NCBI RefSeq assembly: GCF_008080435.1
Contig: NZ_VRKN01000008.1
Location: 124,001-188,000 of the forward strand
From: Enterobacter asburiae
GTDB lineage: Bacteria > Pseudomonadota > Gammaproteobacteria > Enterobacterales > Enterobacteriaceae
Length of the DNA stretch: 64,000 nt
Direction: 5' to 3'
Shown: positions 56,048-64,000 of the stretch, piece by piece
Layout: each line of letters opens with the position of its first letter
Position numbering within the stretch: the first letter of the stretch is position 1
Position numbers and translations under genes: made by a program
The notes under the pieces: model-generated
What the model was told of the DNA's origin: nothing
Databases searched by the model: none
What the model saw: only the letters and a program-made list of their open reading frames with translations

Positions 56048-56962
56048 ATGCTGTGGTTCAAAAATTTGATGGTTTACCGTCTCAGCCGCGACGTTTCGCT
56101 GCGTGCAGAAGAGATGGAAAAACAGTTAGCCGCTTATACCTTTTCCCCTTGCGGTAGCCAGGATATGGCGAAAACCGGTTGGGTTCCGCCAATGGGTTCA
56201 CAAAGCGATGCCCTGACCCACGCCAGCAGCACGGGTCAAATCATCGTCTGCGCCCGTAAAGAAGAGAAAATCCTGCCGACGCCGGTGGTTAAGCAGGCGC
56301 TCGAAGCGAAAATTTTCAAGCTGGAAGCCGAACAGGGCCGCAAGCTGAAAAAGACCGAAAAAGATTCGCTGAAAGACGAAGTGCTGCACTCCCTGCTGCC
56401 GCGCGCCTTCAGCCGCTTCAGCCAGACCATGATGTGGATCGACACCGTCAACGGGCTGATCATGGTGGACTGCGCCAGCGCCAAGAAAGCAGAAGATACG
56501 CTGGCCCTGCTGCGCAAAAGCATCGGCTCTTTACCTGTCGTTCCGCTGGCGCTGGAAACGCCGATCGAGCTGACGCTGACCGAATGGGTACGCAGCGGTG
56601 CTGCGGCACAGGGTTTCCAGATCCTTGATGAAGCCGAGCTGAAAGCCCTGCTGGAAGATGGCGGCGTGATCCGCGCGAAGAAGCAGGATCTGGTGAGCGA
56701 TGAGATCGCCGTCCATATTGAAGCGGGCAAAGTCGTGACCAAACTGGCGCTCGACTGGCAGCAGCGCATTCAGTTTATGATGTGCGACGACGGCTCCGTG
56801 AAGCGTCTGAAGTTCTGCGACGAGTTGCGCGATCAGAACGAAGATATCGACAGGGAAGATTACGCCCAGCGTTTTGATGCGGACTTCATCCTGATGACCG
56901 GCGAGCTGGCCGCGTTGATTCAGAATCTGGTGGAAGGTCTCGGCGGCGAAGCGCAGAGATAA
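56048..56962 (+). CDS. rdgC: RdgC, recombination-associated DNA-binding protein
   Basis: RdgC forms a ring-shaped dimer on double-stranded DNA and limits RecA activity; it was found as a need in recombination-dependent growth. 304 residues (E. coli 303). The start [14 protein letters not shown] and the end [12 protein letters not shown] match the family, and the central [19 protein letters not shown] block is conserved. The ATG at 56048 is used; a GTG four codons upstream is not conserved. It is divergent from mak, and a REP follows it. Confidence 0.97.
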   Translation: MLWFKNLMVYRLSRDVSLRAEEMEKQLAAYTFSPCGSQDMAKTGWVPPMGSQSDALTHASSTGQIIVCARKEEKILPTPVVKQALEAKIFKLEAEQGRKLKKTEKDSLKDEVLHSLLPRAFSRFSQTMMWIDTVNGLIMVDCASAKKAEDTLALLRKSIGSLPVVPLALETPIELTLTEWVRSGAAAQGFQILDEAELKALLEDGGVIRAKKQDLVSDEIAVHIEAGKVVTKLALDWQQRIQFMMCDDGSVKRLKFCDELRDQNEDIDREDYAQRFDADFILMTGELAALIQNLVEGLGGEAQR

Positions 56963-56973
56963 CAGGTAAAACG

Positions 56974-57003
56974 CAGGCCGGGTAAGCGTTAGCGCCACCC
57001 GGC
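56974..57003. repeat. Single REP element between rdgC and ppnP
   Basis: AGGCCGGGTAAGCG pairs with CGCCACCCGGC; TTATTTTTTATTT follows, so it may also end rdgC transcripts. It lies between convergent genes. Confidence 0.87.
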
Positions 57004-57010
57004 TTATTTT

Positions 57011-57316
<306 letters not shown>

Positions 57317-57369
57317 TTAGATAAAAATTCACTATAGGGGCCATGCTCATCACCTGTCACGCAAAATCA

Positions 57370-58047
57370 TTACATGAGGAGTTCCGAGGCCAGGCGAGCC
57401 ATCAGAACGTTGGATAACAGCACGGGCACATCCAGCGCTTTTTGCAGCAAATCACGATGATGCTGATGGAAACCCAGGCAGTCCAGGATCAAGACATCTG
57501 CCCCTCTCTCAAGCAGTTCCTTCCCGGCAGCAATGAGCTTGACCTCACTGTCCCAGAAGGGATTTGCCAGCGCATACAAGGGCACTTTTTCCAGCACGTG
57601 CCATTTTGCCTCCTGGTTATCCATGAGCTCCTCAATGGGAACAATCACCCCCACCTGATGACCATCAACGATAGAGGCCACCAGCGGTGGAATGATCCGC
57701 ATCGGCTCCAGCAAAATCGCATTACGCGCCGTGAGGCCCTTAATGGGTGCGGTACTCATCAGCAAAATAACGTCATAACCTTGATTATCGAGCACTTCTA
57801 TCACGCCCTGCAGCGAGCGCTCGATTTTCTGGCGTGAAACGTGCGCCAGTTTACCGTCACTTAATAACGTCGCCAGGGGATCCTCCCCCGCCTCGACAGC
57901 GTAGTCTTCCATGACCTCTTCCCGACTCATCTTCCCCAGCAGGCTTAGATGCGTTATCTGTTGTTCAGATACATGCTCGGTTAAGAGCGGTAACACTTCG
58001 CTTACAGGGACCACACCAATGGTGAGGATCGCCAACGTTGCCTTCAT
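57370..58047 (-). CDS. aroM: AroM family protein
   Basis: A 225-residue protein of the AroM family, named for its place beside aroL and control by TyrR in E. coli; its activity is not known. It starts [18 protein letters not shown], and has the family's Glu/Asp-rich middle and [18 protein letters not shown] near the C-terminus. It may have a racemase-like (Asp/Glu racemase) fold. GAAGGCG precedes the ATG. It follows yaiA after a 237-base gap containing a hairpin. Confidence 0.93.
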   Translation of the reverse strand: MKATLAILTIGVVPVSEVLPLLTEHVSEQQITHLSLLGKMSREEVMEDYAVEAGEDPLATLLSDGKLAHVSRQKIERSLQGVIEVLDNQGYDVILLMSTAPIKGLTARNAILLEPMRIIPPLVASIVDGHQVGVIVPIEELMDNQEAKWHVLEKVPLYALANPFWDSEVKLIAAGKELLERGADVLILDCLGFHQHHRDLLQKALDVPVLLSNVLMARLASELLM

Positions 58048-58141
58048 TTTTATCGCCTTCCATTACTCCAACATCGTGTACACAGGTACAGGCTCACTAC
58101 GCTGCACAGTTCATTTTTTCAACAAAACAGCACCAAGCGTA

Positions 58142-58179
58142 GCAGGTGATCCCGACATCGAAATGTAAAGATCGCCTGC
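58142..58179. repeat. Inverted repeat in the yaiA-aroM gap
   Basis: GCAGGTGATC (58142-58151) and GATCGCCTGC (58170-58179) form a ten-base stem with one mismatch or wobble and an 18-base loop. There is no U run. It may reduce readthrough from aroL-yaiA into aroM. Confidence 0.4.
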
Positions 58180-58284
58180 CGATACCGGAGTTACTTGTAA
58201 TAACTAAATATTAACTCCTGCTTAACTTTCTCGACGAGTAAAAAGTGTGATTCAGGCACGATATTGGATCGTTTAGGAAAACAT

Positions 58285-58476
58285 TCAGGTTATATCGGGA
58301 TCTTCGTAGCGCCGTTTCGCGTCAAGCGCTTCCTGTTCAGTCTCGTGTTCACTGATCAGCGAGTCCGGCTTAGGGTGATCGGCACGCAGTTGATACCAGG
58401 TCACGGTATGACCCGTATGGCCTTTTTCAACGGTAACAATGCGCGCTTCACGCGGATAGGGAGGTCTGGTTGGCAT
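58285..58476 (-). CDS. yaiA: YaiA, small conserved protein
   Basis: A 63-residue protein nearly identical in length and layout to E. coli YaiA ([11 protein letters not shown] start, [18 protein letters not shown] centre, RRYEDPDIT end). Function unknown. AAAAGGATGAGCT precedes the ATG. It lies 44 bases after aroL, as in the E. coli aroL-yaiA-aroM transcript. Confidence 0.93.
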   Translation of the reverse strand: MPTRPPYPREARIVTVEKGHTGHTVTWYQLRADHPKPDSLISEHETEQEALDAKRRYEDPDIT

Positions 58477-58520
58477 AGCTCATCCTTTTTTTATGTCTGA
58501 GCTATAAGTATAGACGCCGG

Positions 58521-59045
58521 TTAGCTGGCACAAGCCAAACGCAGGGCGGTAATAATCTGAATCACAACGTCTTCGGGAGAGGCTGACGCATCCACCACGT
58601 GGTGAGCCGCTTCGCGGTATAGCGCATCGCGTTCGGCCAGCACTTCACTCACCTCTTCGTTGAGCGGCCTGGAGGTCAGTGCAGGGCGTTGCCCCTCTTC
58701 CGGAAATGCTTCCAGACGCCCTACCAGAGCCGACACCGGCGCGCTGAGATAAATCACAATCCCCTTTTCGCGCATAAAGTGACGATTACACTCCGCCAGA
58801 ACAATACCACCCCCGGTCGCGATCACGGCAGACGGGGTAGTGACCGCTTTCAGCGCGGCGGTTTCGCGTGCGCGAAAGCTCTCCCATCCCTCTTGCTCAA
58901 CAATCTCAGCGATTGTTTTTCCGGCCTCGGTTTGCAGCCAGTGGTCGGTATCAACAAACTGGCGATGACACACGCGTGCCAGCTCCAGGCCAACGGTGGT
59001 TTTCCCACAGCCGCGGGGGCCAACTAAAAAGATGGGTTGGGTCAT
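58521..59045 (-). CDS. aroL: Shikimate kinase II
   Basis: AroL phosphorylates shikimate at the 3-OH with ATP in the common aromatic pathway. 174 residues as in E. coli. Walker A is [11 protein letters not shown] (about 9-19), the shikimate-binding Asp/Arg are in FVDTDHWLQ and [13 protein letters not shown] is the glycine-rich binding site, and the lid includes RPALTSRPL. In E. coli it is TyrR- and TrpR-regulated, and weak TyrR-like sequence is seen upstream here. Confidence 0.96.
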   Translation of the reverse strand: MTQPIFLVGPRGCGKTTVGLELARVCHRQFVDTDHWLQTEAGKTIAEIVEQEGWESFRARETAALKAVTTPSAVIATGGGIVLAECNRHFMREKGIVIYLSAPVSALVGRLEAFPEEGQRPALTSRPLNEEVSEVLAERDALYREAAHHVVDASASPEDVVIQIITALRLACAS

Positions 59046-59081
59046 GCCAGGTGTTCCCCTTGATGCCGAATGGCTGAAGAG

Positions 59082-59144
59082 TGTAAAGAAATAATTGCAG
59101 AAGATGTTGCGATTACTTTACTGCAAAGCGGTACGGGATGACAA
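59082..59144 (-). promoter_or_regulatory. Probable aroL promoter with a weak TyrR-like box
   Basis: On the minus strand TTGTCA and TAAAGT are 18 bases apart (59144 to 59115). Downstream, 59082-59099 has one perfect TyrR half (TGTAAA on plus) and a poor second half (ATTGCA). TyrR involvement is inferred from E. coli. Confidence 0.45.
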
Positions 59145-59174
59145 CCCTGTGGAGGCCACACTGTACCACAAATT

Positions 59175-59193
59175 GACAATAATTATCATTACG
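59175..59193. promoter_or_regulatory. Fur-box-like sequence at the 3' end of yaiI
   Basis: GACAATAATTATCATTACG matches 14 of 19 positions of the Fur consensus (GATAATGATAATCATTATC). It overlaps the yaiI stop codon and lies about 130 bases upstream of aroL. It may be a chance AT-rich palindrome. Confidence 0.3.
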
Positions 59194-59647
59194 CTGTGCG
59201 GCGCTTCACTTCCAGCAGCCATTTATCCAGTTCGGCAGCAAACTGCTGGCGATCGCGCTGGGACAGGCTGTCCGGTCCACCGGTCTGCACGCCGCTGGCC
59301 CGCATCGTATCCATAAAATCGCGCATGGTGAGCTTTTCGCGAATGGTCGAAGGCGAATAACGCTCACCGCGCGGATTGAGTGCCGCCGCCCCTTTCTCGA
59401 GCACTTCAGCGGCCAGCGGAATATCCGCCGTGATCACCAGATCCTCCGCGCTACACAAGCGAACAATTTCGTTATCCGCCACGTCGAACCCGGCCGGCAC
59501 GCGCAAAGAGCGGATGAACCGCGAAGGCGGTACGCGAATATTCTGGTTCGCCACCAGCGTCAGCGGCATCTGAACGCGCTCGGCGGCGCGAAATAAAATC
59601 TCTTTAATCACATTCGGACACGCGTCCGCATCAACCCAAATCGCCAT
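59189..59647 (-). CDS. yaiI: YaiI, UPF0178 (PIN-like) protein
   Basis: A 152-residue cytoplasmic protein of the UPF0178/DUF188 family, same length as E. coli. It starts [16 protein letters not shown], with the conserved Asp cluster of a PIN-like nuclease fold, and has [15 protein letters not shown] and [14 protein letters not shown]. Function not established. GGGGAGACAAT precedes the ATG. It is divergent from proC. Confidence 0.94.
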   Translation of the reverse strand: MAIWVDADACPNVIKEILFRAAERVQMPLTLVANQNIRVPPSRFIRSLRVPAGFDVADNEIVRLCSAEDLVITADIPLAAEVLEKGAAALNPRGERYSPSTIREKLTMRDFMDTMRASGVQTGGPDSLSQRDRQQFAAELDKWLLEVKRRTA

Positions 59648-59744
59648 ATTGTCTCCCCATAATAACTCTGCCGACTATTGTCGCCTGCATTTCGTTGTTA
59701 AGCTATCAATCAGAGAAAACAACGCATAATGACGGAGAATCGTG

Positions 59745-60554
59745 ATGGACAAGAAAATCGGGTTTATCGGCTGCGGTAACATGGGCAAAGCCATCCTGGG
59801 CGGTTTGATCGCCAGCGGGCAGGTGCTGCCGGGTCAGATTTGGGTCTATACCCCGTCACCGGACAAGGTCGCCGCGTTGCGCGATCAATACGGGATCAAC
59901 GCTGCCGAAAGCGCGCAGGAAGTGGCCCAGGTCGCCGATATCGTCTTTGGCGCCGTCAAGCCGAACATCATGATCAAAGTGCTGAGCGATATCACCTCCA
60001 GCCTGAATAAAGAGACGCTGGTCGTGTCGATTGCCGCGGGCGTCACGCTCGATCAGCTGGCGCGCGCGCTGGGTCACGATCGTAAAATCGTCCGCGCAAT
60101 GCCCAACACTCCCTCCCTGGTCAACGCCGGCATGACCTCCGTCACGCCTAACGCGCTGGTGACCACAGAAGAAGTGGCCGATGTGCTGAACATTTTCCGC
60201 TGCTTCGGTGAAGCAGAAGTGATTGCCGAATCGATGATCCATCCGGTGGTCGGCGTGAGTGGCTCAGCCCCTGCCTATGTTTTCATGTTTTTAGAGGCGA
60301 TGGCCGACGCCGCCGTGCTTGGCGGAATGCCGCGCGCGCAGGCGTATAAGTTTGCCGCGCAGGCCGTCATGGGCTCCGCCAAAATGGTGCTGGAAACCGG
60401 CAAACACCCGGGTGAACTGAAAGATATGGTCTGCTCCCCGGGCGGTACCACCATCGAAGCGGTGCGGGTGCTGGAAGAGCGCGGATTCCGCTCGGCCGTC
60501 ATTGAAGCGATGGCAAAATGCATGGAAAAATCAGAGAAGCTGAGTAAATCCTGA
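59745..60554 (+). CDS. proC: Pyrroline-5-carboxylate reductase
   Basis: ProC reduces pyrroline-5-carboxylate to proline with NADPH, the last step of proline synthesis. The Rossmann motif IGFIGCGNMGKAILGG is at residues 5-20, and the C-terminal family signature MVCSPGGTTIEAVRVLEE is near 225-242. 269 residues as in E. coli. The ATG at 59745 has GGAG upstream; the adjoining GTG one codon earlier is less likely. It is convergent with dgcC. Confidence 0.98.
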   Translation: MDKKIGFIGCGNMGKAILGGLIASGQVLPGQIWVYTPSPDKVAALRDQYGINAAESAQEVAQVADIVFGAVKPNIMIKVLSDITSSLNKETLVVSIAAGVTLDQLARALGHDRKIVRAMPNTPSLVNAGMTSVTPNALVTTEEVADVLNIFRCFGEAEVIAESMIHPVVGVSGSAPAYVFMFLEAMADAAVLGGMPRAQAYKFAAQAVMGSAKMVLETGKHPGELKDMVCSPGGTTIEAVRVLEERGFRSAVIEAMAKCMEKSEKLSKS

Positions 60555-60570
60555 CACTCTCCGTCGGGCG

Positions 60571-61674
60571 TCAGGCGGCCACTTCGGTGCGGCCGCGCCC
60601 GGCATTTTTCGCCCTGTACAGCGCCACGTCAGCCGCCTTCAGCCATTCCCGATAATGTCCAAACTGCGGTCCCCAGGGAGCAACGCCTACGCTAATGCGC
60701 AGCGCTTCTTTTGGCGCGCACGGTAACGACAGGTTTTCCAGCCGCTCATGCACCCGCGACATCACGGCGATGGCGCTTTCCGCCGCTGTCTGCGACATGA
60801 TCACCGCAAACTCATCCCCACCAAATCGGCCGATCGCATCGCCTGACCGCACCGACAGCTGGAGCTGACGCGTAATAGCGATGATCGCCTCGTCGCCCAC
60901 GTCGTGCCCCCAGGTGTCGTTGATGTTTTTAAAGTGGTCGATATCAATCAGCAATATCGTGGCGGTGCTGTGGTCGCGCCGACAATGCTCAAATTCATTT
61001 CGCAGCAGCATTTCCCAGTGTCGGCGGTTAAAGACCCCGGTCATGCCGTCGCGGGTGCTCATCATTTCCAGCCGCCGCTTGTGCTCTGCAAGCCTGATGG
61101 CGGTGCGGTGGCTGAGCCAGGCAAACAGCATGGGATAAACCACGAGAACGGGCAGCGTTAAGCCCCACTCCACGAGGTCGGGGTTGAAGACGGCCACGCT
61201 CCCGACGAGTGGTAAGGTCACCAGCGCGGACAGCAGGGTCAACACGATCCCCGGGATAAACAGACGACAGCCGCCGGAGCCCATCATATTCATCCCCACC
61301 ATCATCACCAGCGCTGCCGTGGGTAACGCATTCATCCCCATCACGCCGATCCAGAGCCCGGCAATAATGGCATCGATTTTAAGATTGAAAATTTCCTGCT
61401 GATGAGGTGAAGCGGCACGGCAGGATAGCTGCCAGGCGAAATGGGGCCAGACGAACGACCACCCCACCAGTAAAAGCCACCAGCCTCCGGGTAAAAAATG
61501 GGTGACCAGCATCCCCGCCACCGGGAAAAACATCGCCGCCAGCCCAACGGCGCGCGCCAGCCGAACTCGCCGGGCAAACTGAATGCCGGCGCGGTGAGGG
61601 TCATCCTGAGAAAGGGTTAAATTCCACTCTTCCCGAATGCGCTTTTTGTTGTAATACGTTTCATCATTCATCAT
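60571..61674 (-). CDS. dgcC: DgcC (AdrA/YaiC), diguanylate cyclase
   Basis: DgcC makes cyclic di-GMP, which in E. coli and Salmonella activates cellulose synthesis under CsgD control. About six membrane helices (MASE2-like region, about 40-185) precede a GGDEF domain with the intact active site RFGGDEFAV and the substrate segment IDIDHFKNINDTWGHDVGD. The E. coli start Met (MFPKIMNDE) is replaced by ATA here, so the first usable codon is the ATG at 61674 (MMNDETYY), giving 367 residues. There is no clear ribosome site. A far-upstream ATG at 61767 would add 31 unconserved residues. Confidence 0.9.
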   Translation of the reverse strand: MMNDETYYNKKRIREEWNLTLSQDDPHRAGIQFARRVRLARAVGLAAMFFPVAGMLVTHFLPGGWWLLLVGWSFVWPHFAWQLSCRAASPHQQEIFNLKIDAIIAGLWIGVMGMNALPTAALVMMVGMNMMGSGGCRLFIPGIVLTLLSALVTLPLVGSVAVFNPDLVEWGLTLPVLVVYPMLFAWLSHRTAIRLAEHKRRLEMMSTRDGMTGVFNRRHWEMLLRNEFEHCRRDHSTATILLIDIDHFKNINDTWGHDVGDEAIIAITRQLQLSVRSGDAIGRFGGDEFAVIMSQTAAESAIAVMSRVHERLENLSLPCAPKEALRISVGVAPWGPQFGHYREWLKAADVALYRAKNAGRGRTEVAA

Positions 61675-61776
61675 TTTTGGGAATATTCTGAAACATTTTC
61701 CCAAATTATAGAGAGGGGGTCTGCGGGGAAAGTATGAAATTTCGGGTGAGCCGCCGAAGCCGCTCACCCGTTAGAA

Positions 61777-62097
61777 CTACACTTTTTTCTTCAGGCAGGC
61801 ACTCATGAACTTGCTGCGGTCGTCCCCTTTCAGGGACTGCTCGGTTGCTTTCGCATTACACTCGCGCATTTTTTGCTGCTGCGGCGTCAGGCTTTTTTCA
61901 GCCGGTTTCGAGGCGCTATTTTTGAGGCAGTCGCTCATGTAGGTCTTGCGAGCATCTCCCTTCAGACTCTGAGACGTCGCCTGTTGATTGCAGGTGGTCA
62001 TACGCTGTTGTTGAGGCGTTAACGTTTTCTCTTCCGCGTTCGCCGATGCGATCAGGAACAGGCCAGAGAGCAGAGTAACCAGTAATGTTGTTTTCAT
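61777..62097 (-). CDS. psiF: PsiF, phosphate-starvation-inducible periplasmic protein
   Basis: A 106-residue protein with a signal peptide (cleaved after ANA, residue 21) and two tandem PsiF repeats of about 36 residues. Each repeat contains TPQQQ-M--CN--AT-QSLKGD and a second Cys in M---CLK, four cysteines in all, likely forming disulfides. Function unknown. It is 89 bases downstream of phoA; in E. coli it is co-induced with phoA under phosphate limitation. Confidence 0.95.
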   Translation of the reverse strand: MKTTLLVTLLSGLFLIASANAEEKTLTPQQQRMTTCNQQATSQSLKGDARKTYMSDCLKNSASKPAEKSLTPQQQKMRECNAKATEQSLKGDDRSKFMSACLKKKV

Positions 62098-62144
62098 TGC
62101 ACCATCCTTTTGTGAATATTCCCTGTAAGTCTGGTTCGTGACAG

Positions 62145-62182
62145 GAAAAAAACCACCCGGCAGATGTGATTTCCGCCGGGAT
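62145..62182 (-). terminator. Partial terminator between phoA and psiF
   Basis: On the minus strand CCCGGC pairs with GCCGGG around a 13-base loop, and seven T come after GTGG. It starts five bases past the phoA stop and would allow some readthrough into psiF. Confidence 0.6.
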
Positions 62183-62186
62183 TTTA

Positions 62187-63602
62187 TTATTTAAGACCCA
62201 GCGCAGATTTCATGGTGTAGAACAGATCCGTCTGATCGGTCAGGCCTACCACGTTTGCCGCGTGCGGGCCGTAGGCTGCAATGCGCAGCTGGGTGCCCGT
62301 GTGCTCCATGGACTCTTCTTCAGAGTTGCCGTAGCTCAACACCATGACGGCGCCATCTTTGGTGTTCAGCGCCTGCGTCAGGCCCGGGGCTTTGGTATCT
62401 GGCGGAATGATCTGGCTGGCATGCGCATGGTCCGCGGTGACCACCACCAGGGTGTTACCGTCTTTTTTCGCGAACTCCAGCGCCTTCTGCACCGCTTCGT
62501 CCAGATCGACGGTTTCGCCAATCTGGCCGCACGGATTCGCCGCATGATCCTGCTTATCGATCGACGCGCCTTCCACCTGCAGGAAGAACCCTTTTTCGCT
62601 CTTGCTCAGCAGAGAGATGGCTTTATCGGTCATCGCCGCCAGCGTCGGTACGCTGTCCGTGCGTTTCGGGTTCGGGGTGCAGGTCACTGCAGGCTGATCG
62701 ATATTGCCGTGATAAGAGGCTTTTGGTCCTTCCCAGCGCACGGGCATGTTGCCGTCAGAGAATAGCCCCAGCAGCGGTTTGTCCTGGTTCGCGTCGGTGA
62801 TTGCTGCCAGCGAATTTGCATCACTCACCAGCTGATAGCCGCGGGCCTGCGCCTGCTCGCTCAGCGTTTTGCCCTGCCACTCGCCCGCCGTCGCGGTTTC
62901 CGCGAAGGTTTTCGCGCCGCCGCCCAGCGTCACGTCAGGACGCGCATTCAGCAGCTGTTCCGTAATCGAGCCTTTGCCGCCTTTTTCCAGCGCGTTTGTT
63001 GGGCATTTTTCACTGGTCACTGACGGGCCGTAGCATTTACGCGAGGTCACGTGTGCCACCAGCGCCGCAGGCGTCGCATCCTGAAGTTCAGCGGTGGAGA
63101 CGTTGCCGGTCGCCAGGCCCGCCGCTTTTGCCATCTCCAGAAGGGTTTGATGATCTTTTTCGTGAATATCCACACCCAGCGCGCCATTATAGGTTTTCAC
63201 GCCGGTGGACCACGCCGTGGCAGAGGCCGCGGAGTCCGTTACGTAATCCGGTCTACCGGTTTTTTTATCCAGCGCGTAATGGGTATATTGTCCAGTCAAG
63301 GGTAATGCGTCGATACCTTTAAAAAAGCCGCCCGCCCCCTCGGCATAATTTCGCGCCGCCGTGATTTCGGAATCGCCCATTCCATCGCCAATAAGCAGAA
63401 TAATATTTTTCGCCGGCTTATCATTCAACGAAGCACGAATAGCGGCAGTTTGATCTTCTGATAAACGGCGTGCGCCGCCAGGCTGGGTGATATCCCCTTT
63501 TGCCGCACGATTATCCAGCACGCTGGTATGAGCAGTATCGGCATAAATGGCAGGGGTAATTAACAGGGGAAGTAATGCGATGAAAAGTGCGCTCTGTTTC
63601 AA
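62187..63602 (-). CDS. phoA: Alkaline phosphatase
   Basis: PhoA is the periplasmic zinc/magnesium dimer that releases phosphate from esters. The signal peptide (about 1-21, [21 protein letters not shown]) is followed by the metal site [10 protein letters not shown], the nucleophilic Ser in [14 protein letters not shown] and zinc His residues in [10 protein letters not shown] and near the C-terminus. 471 residues as in E. coli. The start codon is TTG at 63602 with GGAG eight bases upstream; E. coli uses GTG at the same place. It is under a Pho box, with phoBR in the same window. Confidence 0.97.
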   Translation of the reverse strand: MKQSALFIALLPLLITPAIYADTAHTSVLDNRAAKGDITQPGGARRLSEDQTAAIRASLNDKPAKNIILLIGDGMGDSEITAARNYAEGAGGFFKGIDALPLTGQYTHYALDKKTGRPDYVTDSAASATAWSTGVKTYNGALGVDIHEKDHQTLLEMAKAAGLATGNVSTAELQDATPAALVAHVTSRKCYGPSVTSEKCPTNALEKGGKGSITEQLLNARPDVTLGGGAKTFAETATAGEWQGKTLSEQAQARGYQLVSDANSLAAITDANQDKPLLGLFSDGNMPVRWEGPKASYHGNIDQPAVTCTPNPKRTDSVPTLAAMTDKAISLLSKSEKGFFLQVEGASIDKQDHAANPCGQIGETVDLDEAVQKALEFAKKDGNTLVVVTADHAHASQIIPPDTKAPGLTQALNTKDGAVMVLSYGNSEEESMEHTGTQLRIAAYGPHAANVVGLTDQTDLFYTMKSALGLK

Positions 63603-63646
63603 TTTATTTTCTCCATGTAAAAATACATAAAAATAAAAACAGAGCG

Positions 63647-63680
63647 ACTATAGGCATCCTGCATGACAATTCTATGACAC
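63647..63680 (-). promoter_or_regulatory. Pho box and promoter of phoA
   Basis: The minus strand reads GTGTCAT, AGAA, TTGTCAT (63663-63680), two Pho-box repeats at 11-base spacing, then a TATAGT -10 (63647-63652). The layout matches E. coli phoA. Confidence 0.85.
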
Positions 63681-63701
63681 GTCGTTACGTCCTGTGACGG
63701 T

Positions 63702-63962
63702 TTAGCTGCGCGGATGCCTTAACAGCTTCTTTACGTACTGGTGGAGCATCTCGGCATCCTCAACCGGGACCTGCGATTCAGGTCTGACGCTGTCCAGCGC
63801 GCCTTCTACGCTCTCAATCAACGCTTGTTGATCGGTTTTCGCCATTTGTCGCAGCAGCGCGGTGACCACAATTTCCAGCGCTTCGACCTGGGCAACCAGC
63901 TCTTTTGACTCTTCTTCCTTTTGTGCCAGTTTGACCAGCAATTCAGCAATGAGATTTTTCAT
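63702..63962 (-). CDS. iraP: IraP, anti-adaptor that stabilises RpoS
   Basis: IraP binds RssB and so blocks delivery of sigma S to ClpXP, mainly in phosphate starvation. 86 residues, the E. coli length, with a long N-terminal coiled-coil helix ([20 protein letters not shown], about 11-30) and the conserved C-terminal [22 protein letters not shown] lies upstream of the ATG. Its target protease subunits ClpX and ClpP are encoded at the other end of this window. It is upstream of phoA on the same strand. Confidence 0.94.
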   Translation of the reverse strand: MKNLIAELLVKLAQKEEESKELVAQVEALEIVVTALLRQMAKTDQQALIESVEGALDSVRPESQVPVEDAEMLHQYVKKLLRHPRS

Positions 63963-64000
63963 CGTGCCAGTTCCTTTTTCAGTTTTGTCTGAAGTTAGCA

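Noticed and set aside
59742-59744. GTG directly before the proC ATG as the start codon
   Set aside because: The GGAG spacing and E. coli equivalence favour the ATG at 59745.

Overview
The window is a 64 kb piece of an enterobacterial chromosome. Almost every gene has a recognisable Escherichia coli K-12 counterpart, usually of identical or near-identical length, and the order matches the E. coli phoA-to-ppiD region in inverted orientation. Protein divergence from E. coli, the GC-rich codon use and the extra genes point to an Enterobacter-group member (Enterobacter, Lelliottia or Leclercia). Genus is an inference from recalled sequences. No rRNA, tRNA, CRISPR array, insertion sequence or prophage was seen.

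Layout. 1-8.4 kb: protein quality control on the minus strand (ppiD 3'-truncated by the window edge, hupB, lon, clpX, clpP, tig, bolA), with sigma-32-type promoters before lon and clpP. 8.6-17.5 kb: yajG-ampG (muropeptide recycling), the cyoABCDE cytochrome bo3 operon and yajR. 17.5-25.5 kb: yajQ, panE-yajL, thiI, and xseB-ispA-dxs-yajO, which supplies isoprenoid precursors. 25.5-29.1 kb: nrdR-ribD-ribE-nusB-thiL on the minus strand. 29.2-37.7 kb: yajI, tsx, a small regulator/VOC cassette, and queA-tgt-yajC-secD-secF (tRNA queuosine plus Sec translocase). 37.8-48 kb: acpH, a 2-Cys peroxiredoxin, a DUF2339-DUF3999 membrane pair, malZ, proY and brnQ. 48.3-57 kb: phoBR, sbcDC, mak and rdgC. 57-64 kb: ppnP, aroM, yaiA, aroL, yaiI, proC, dgcC, psiF, phoA and iraP. 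The phosphate regulator phoBR and its targets phoA-psiF lie in the same window, and Pho boxes are visible before phoB and phoA.

Compared with E. coli K-12, three genes expected from the conserved order are missing: pgpA after thiL, araJ between sbcC and mak, and yajD between secF and tsx. In each case a REP element lies at the junction or close to it. Genes added relative to K-12 are the VOC protein with a WYL-type regulator, the peroxiredoxin, and the DUF2339-DUF3999 pair.

I found no clear new defence or mobile system. The best leads are the VOC/WYL cassette with four copies of an octamer (CTCCTGAC/GTCAGGAG) upstream; two long hairpins that would bury the ribosome-binding sites of yajO and the DUF2339 gene; a tandem pair of perfect MalT-box matches upstream of malZ; and the uncharacterised DUF2339-DUF3999 pair.
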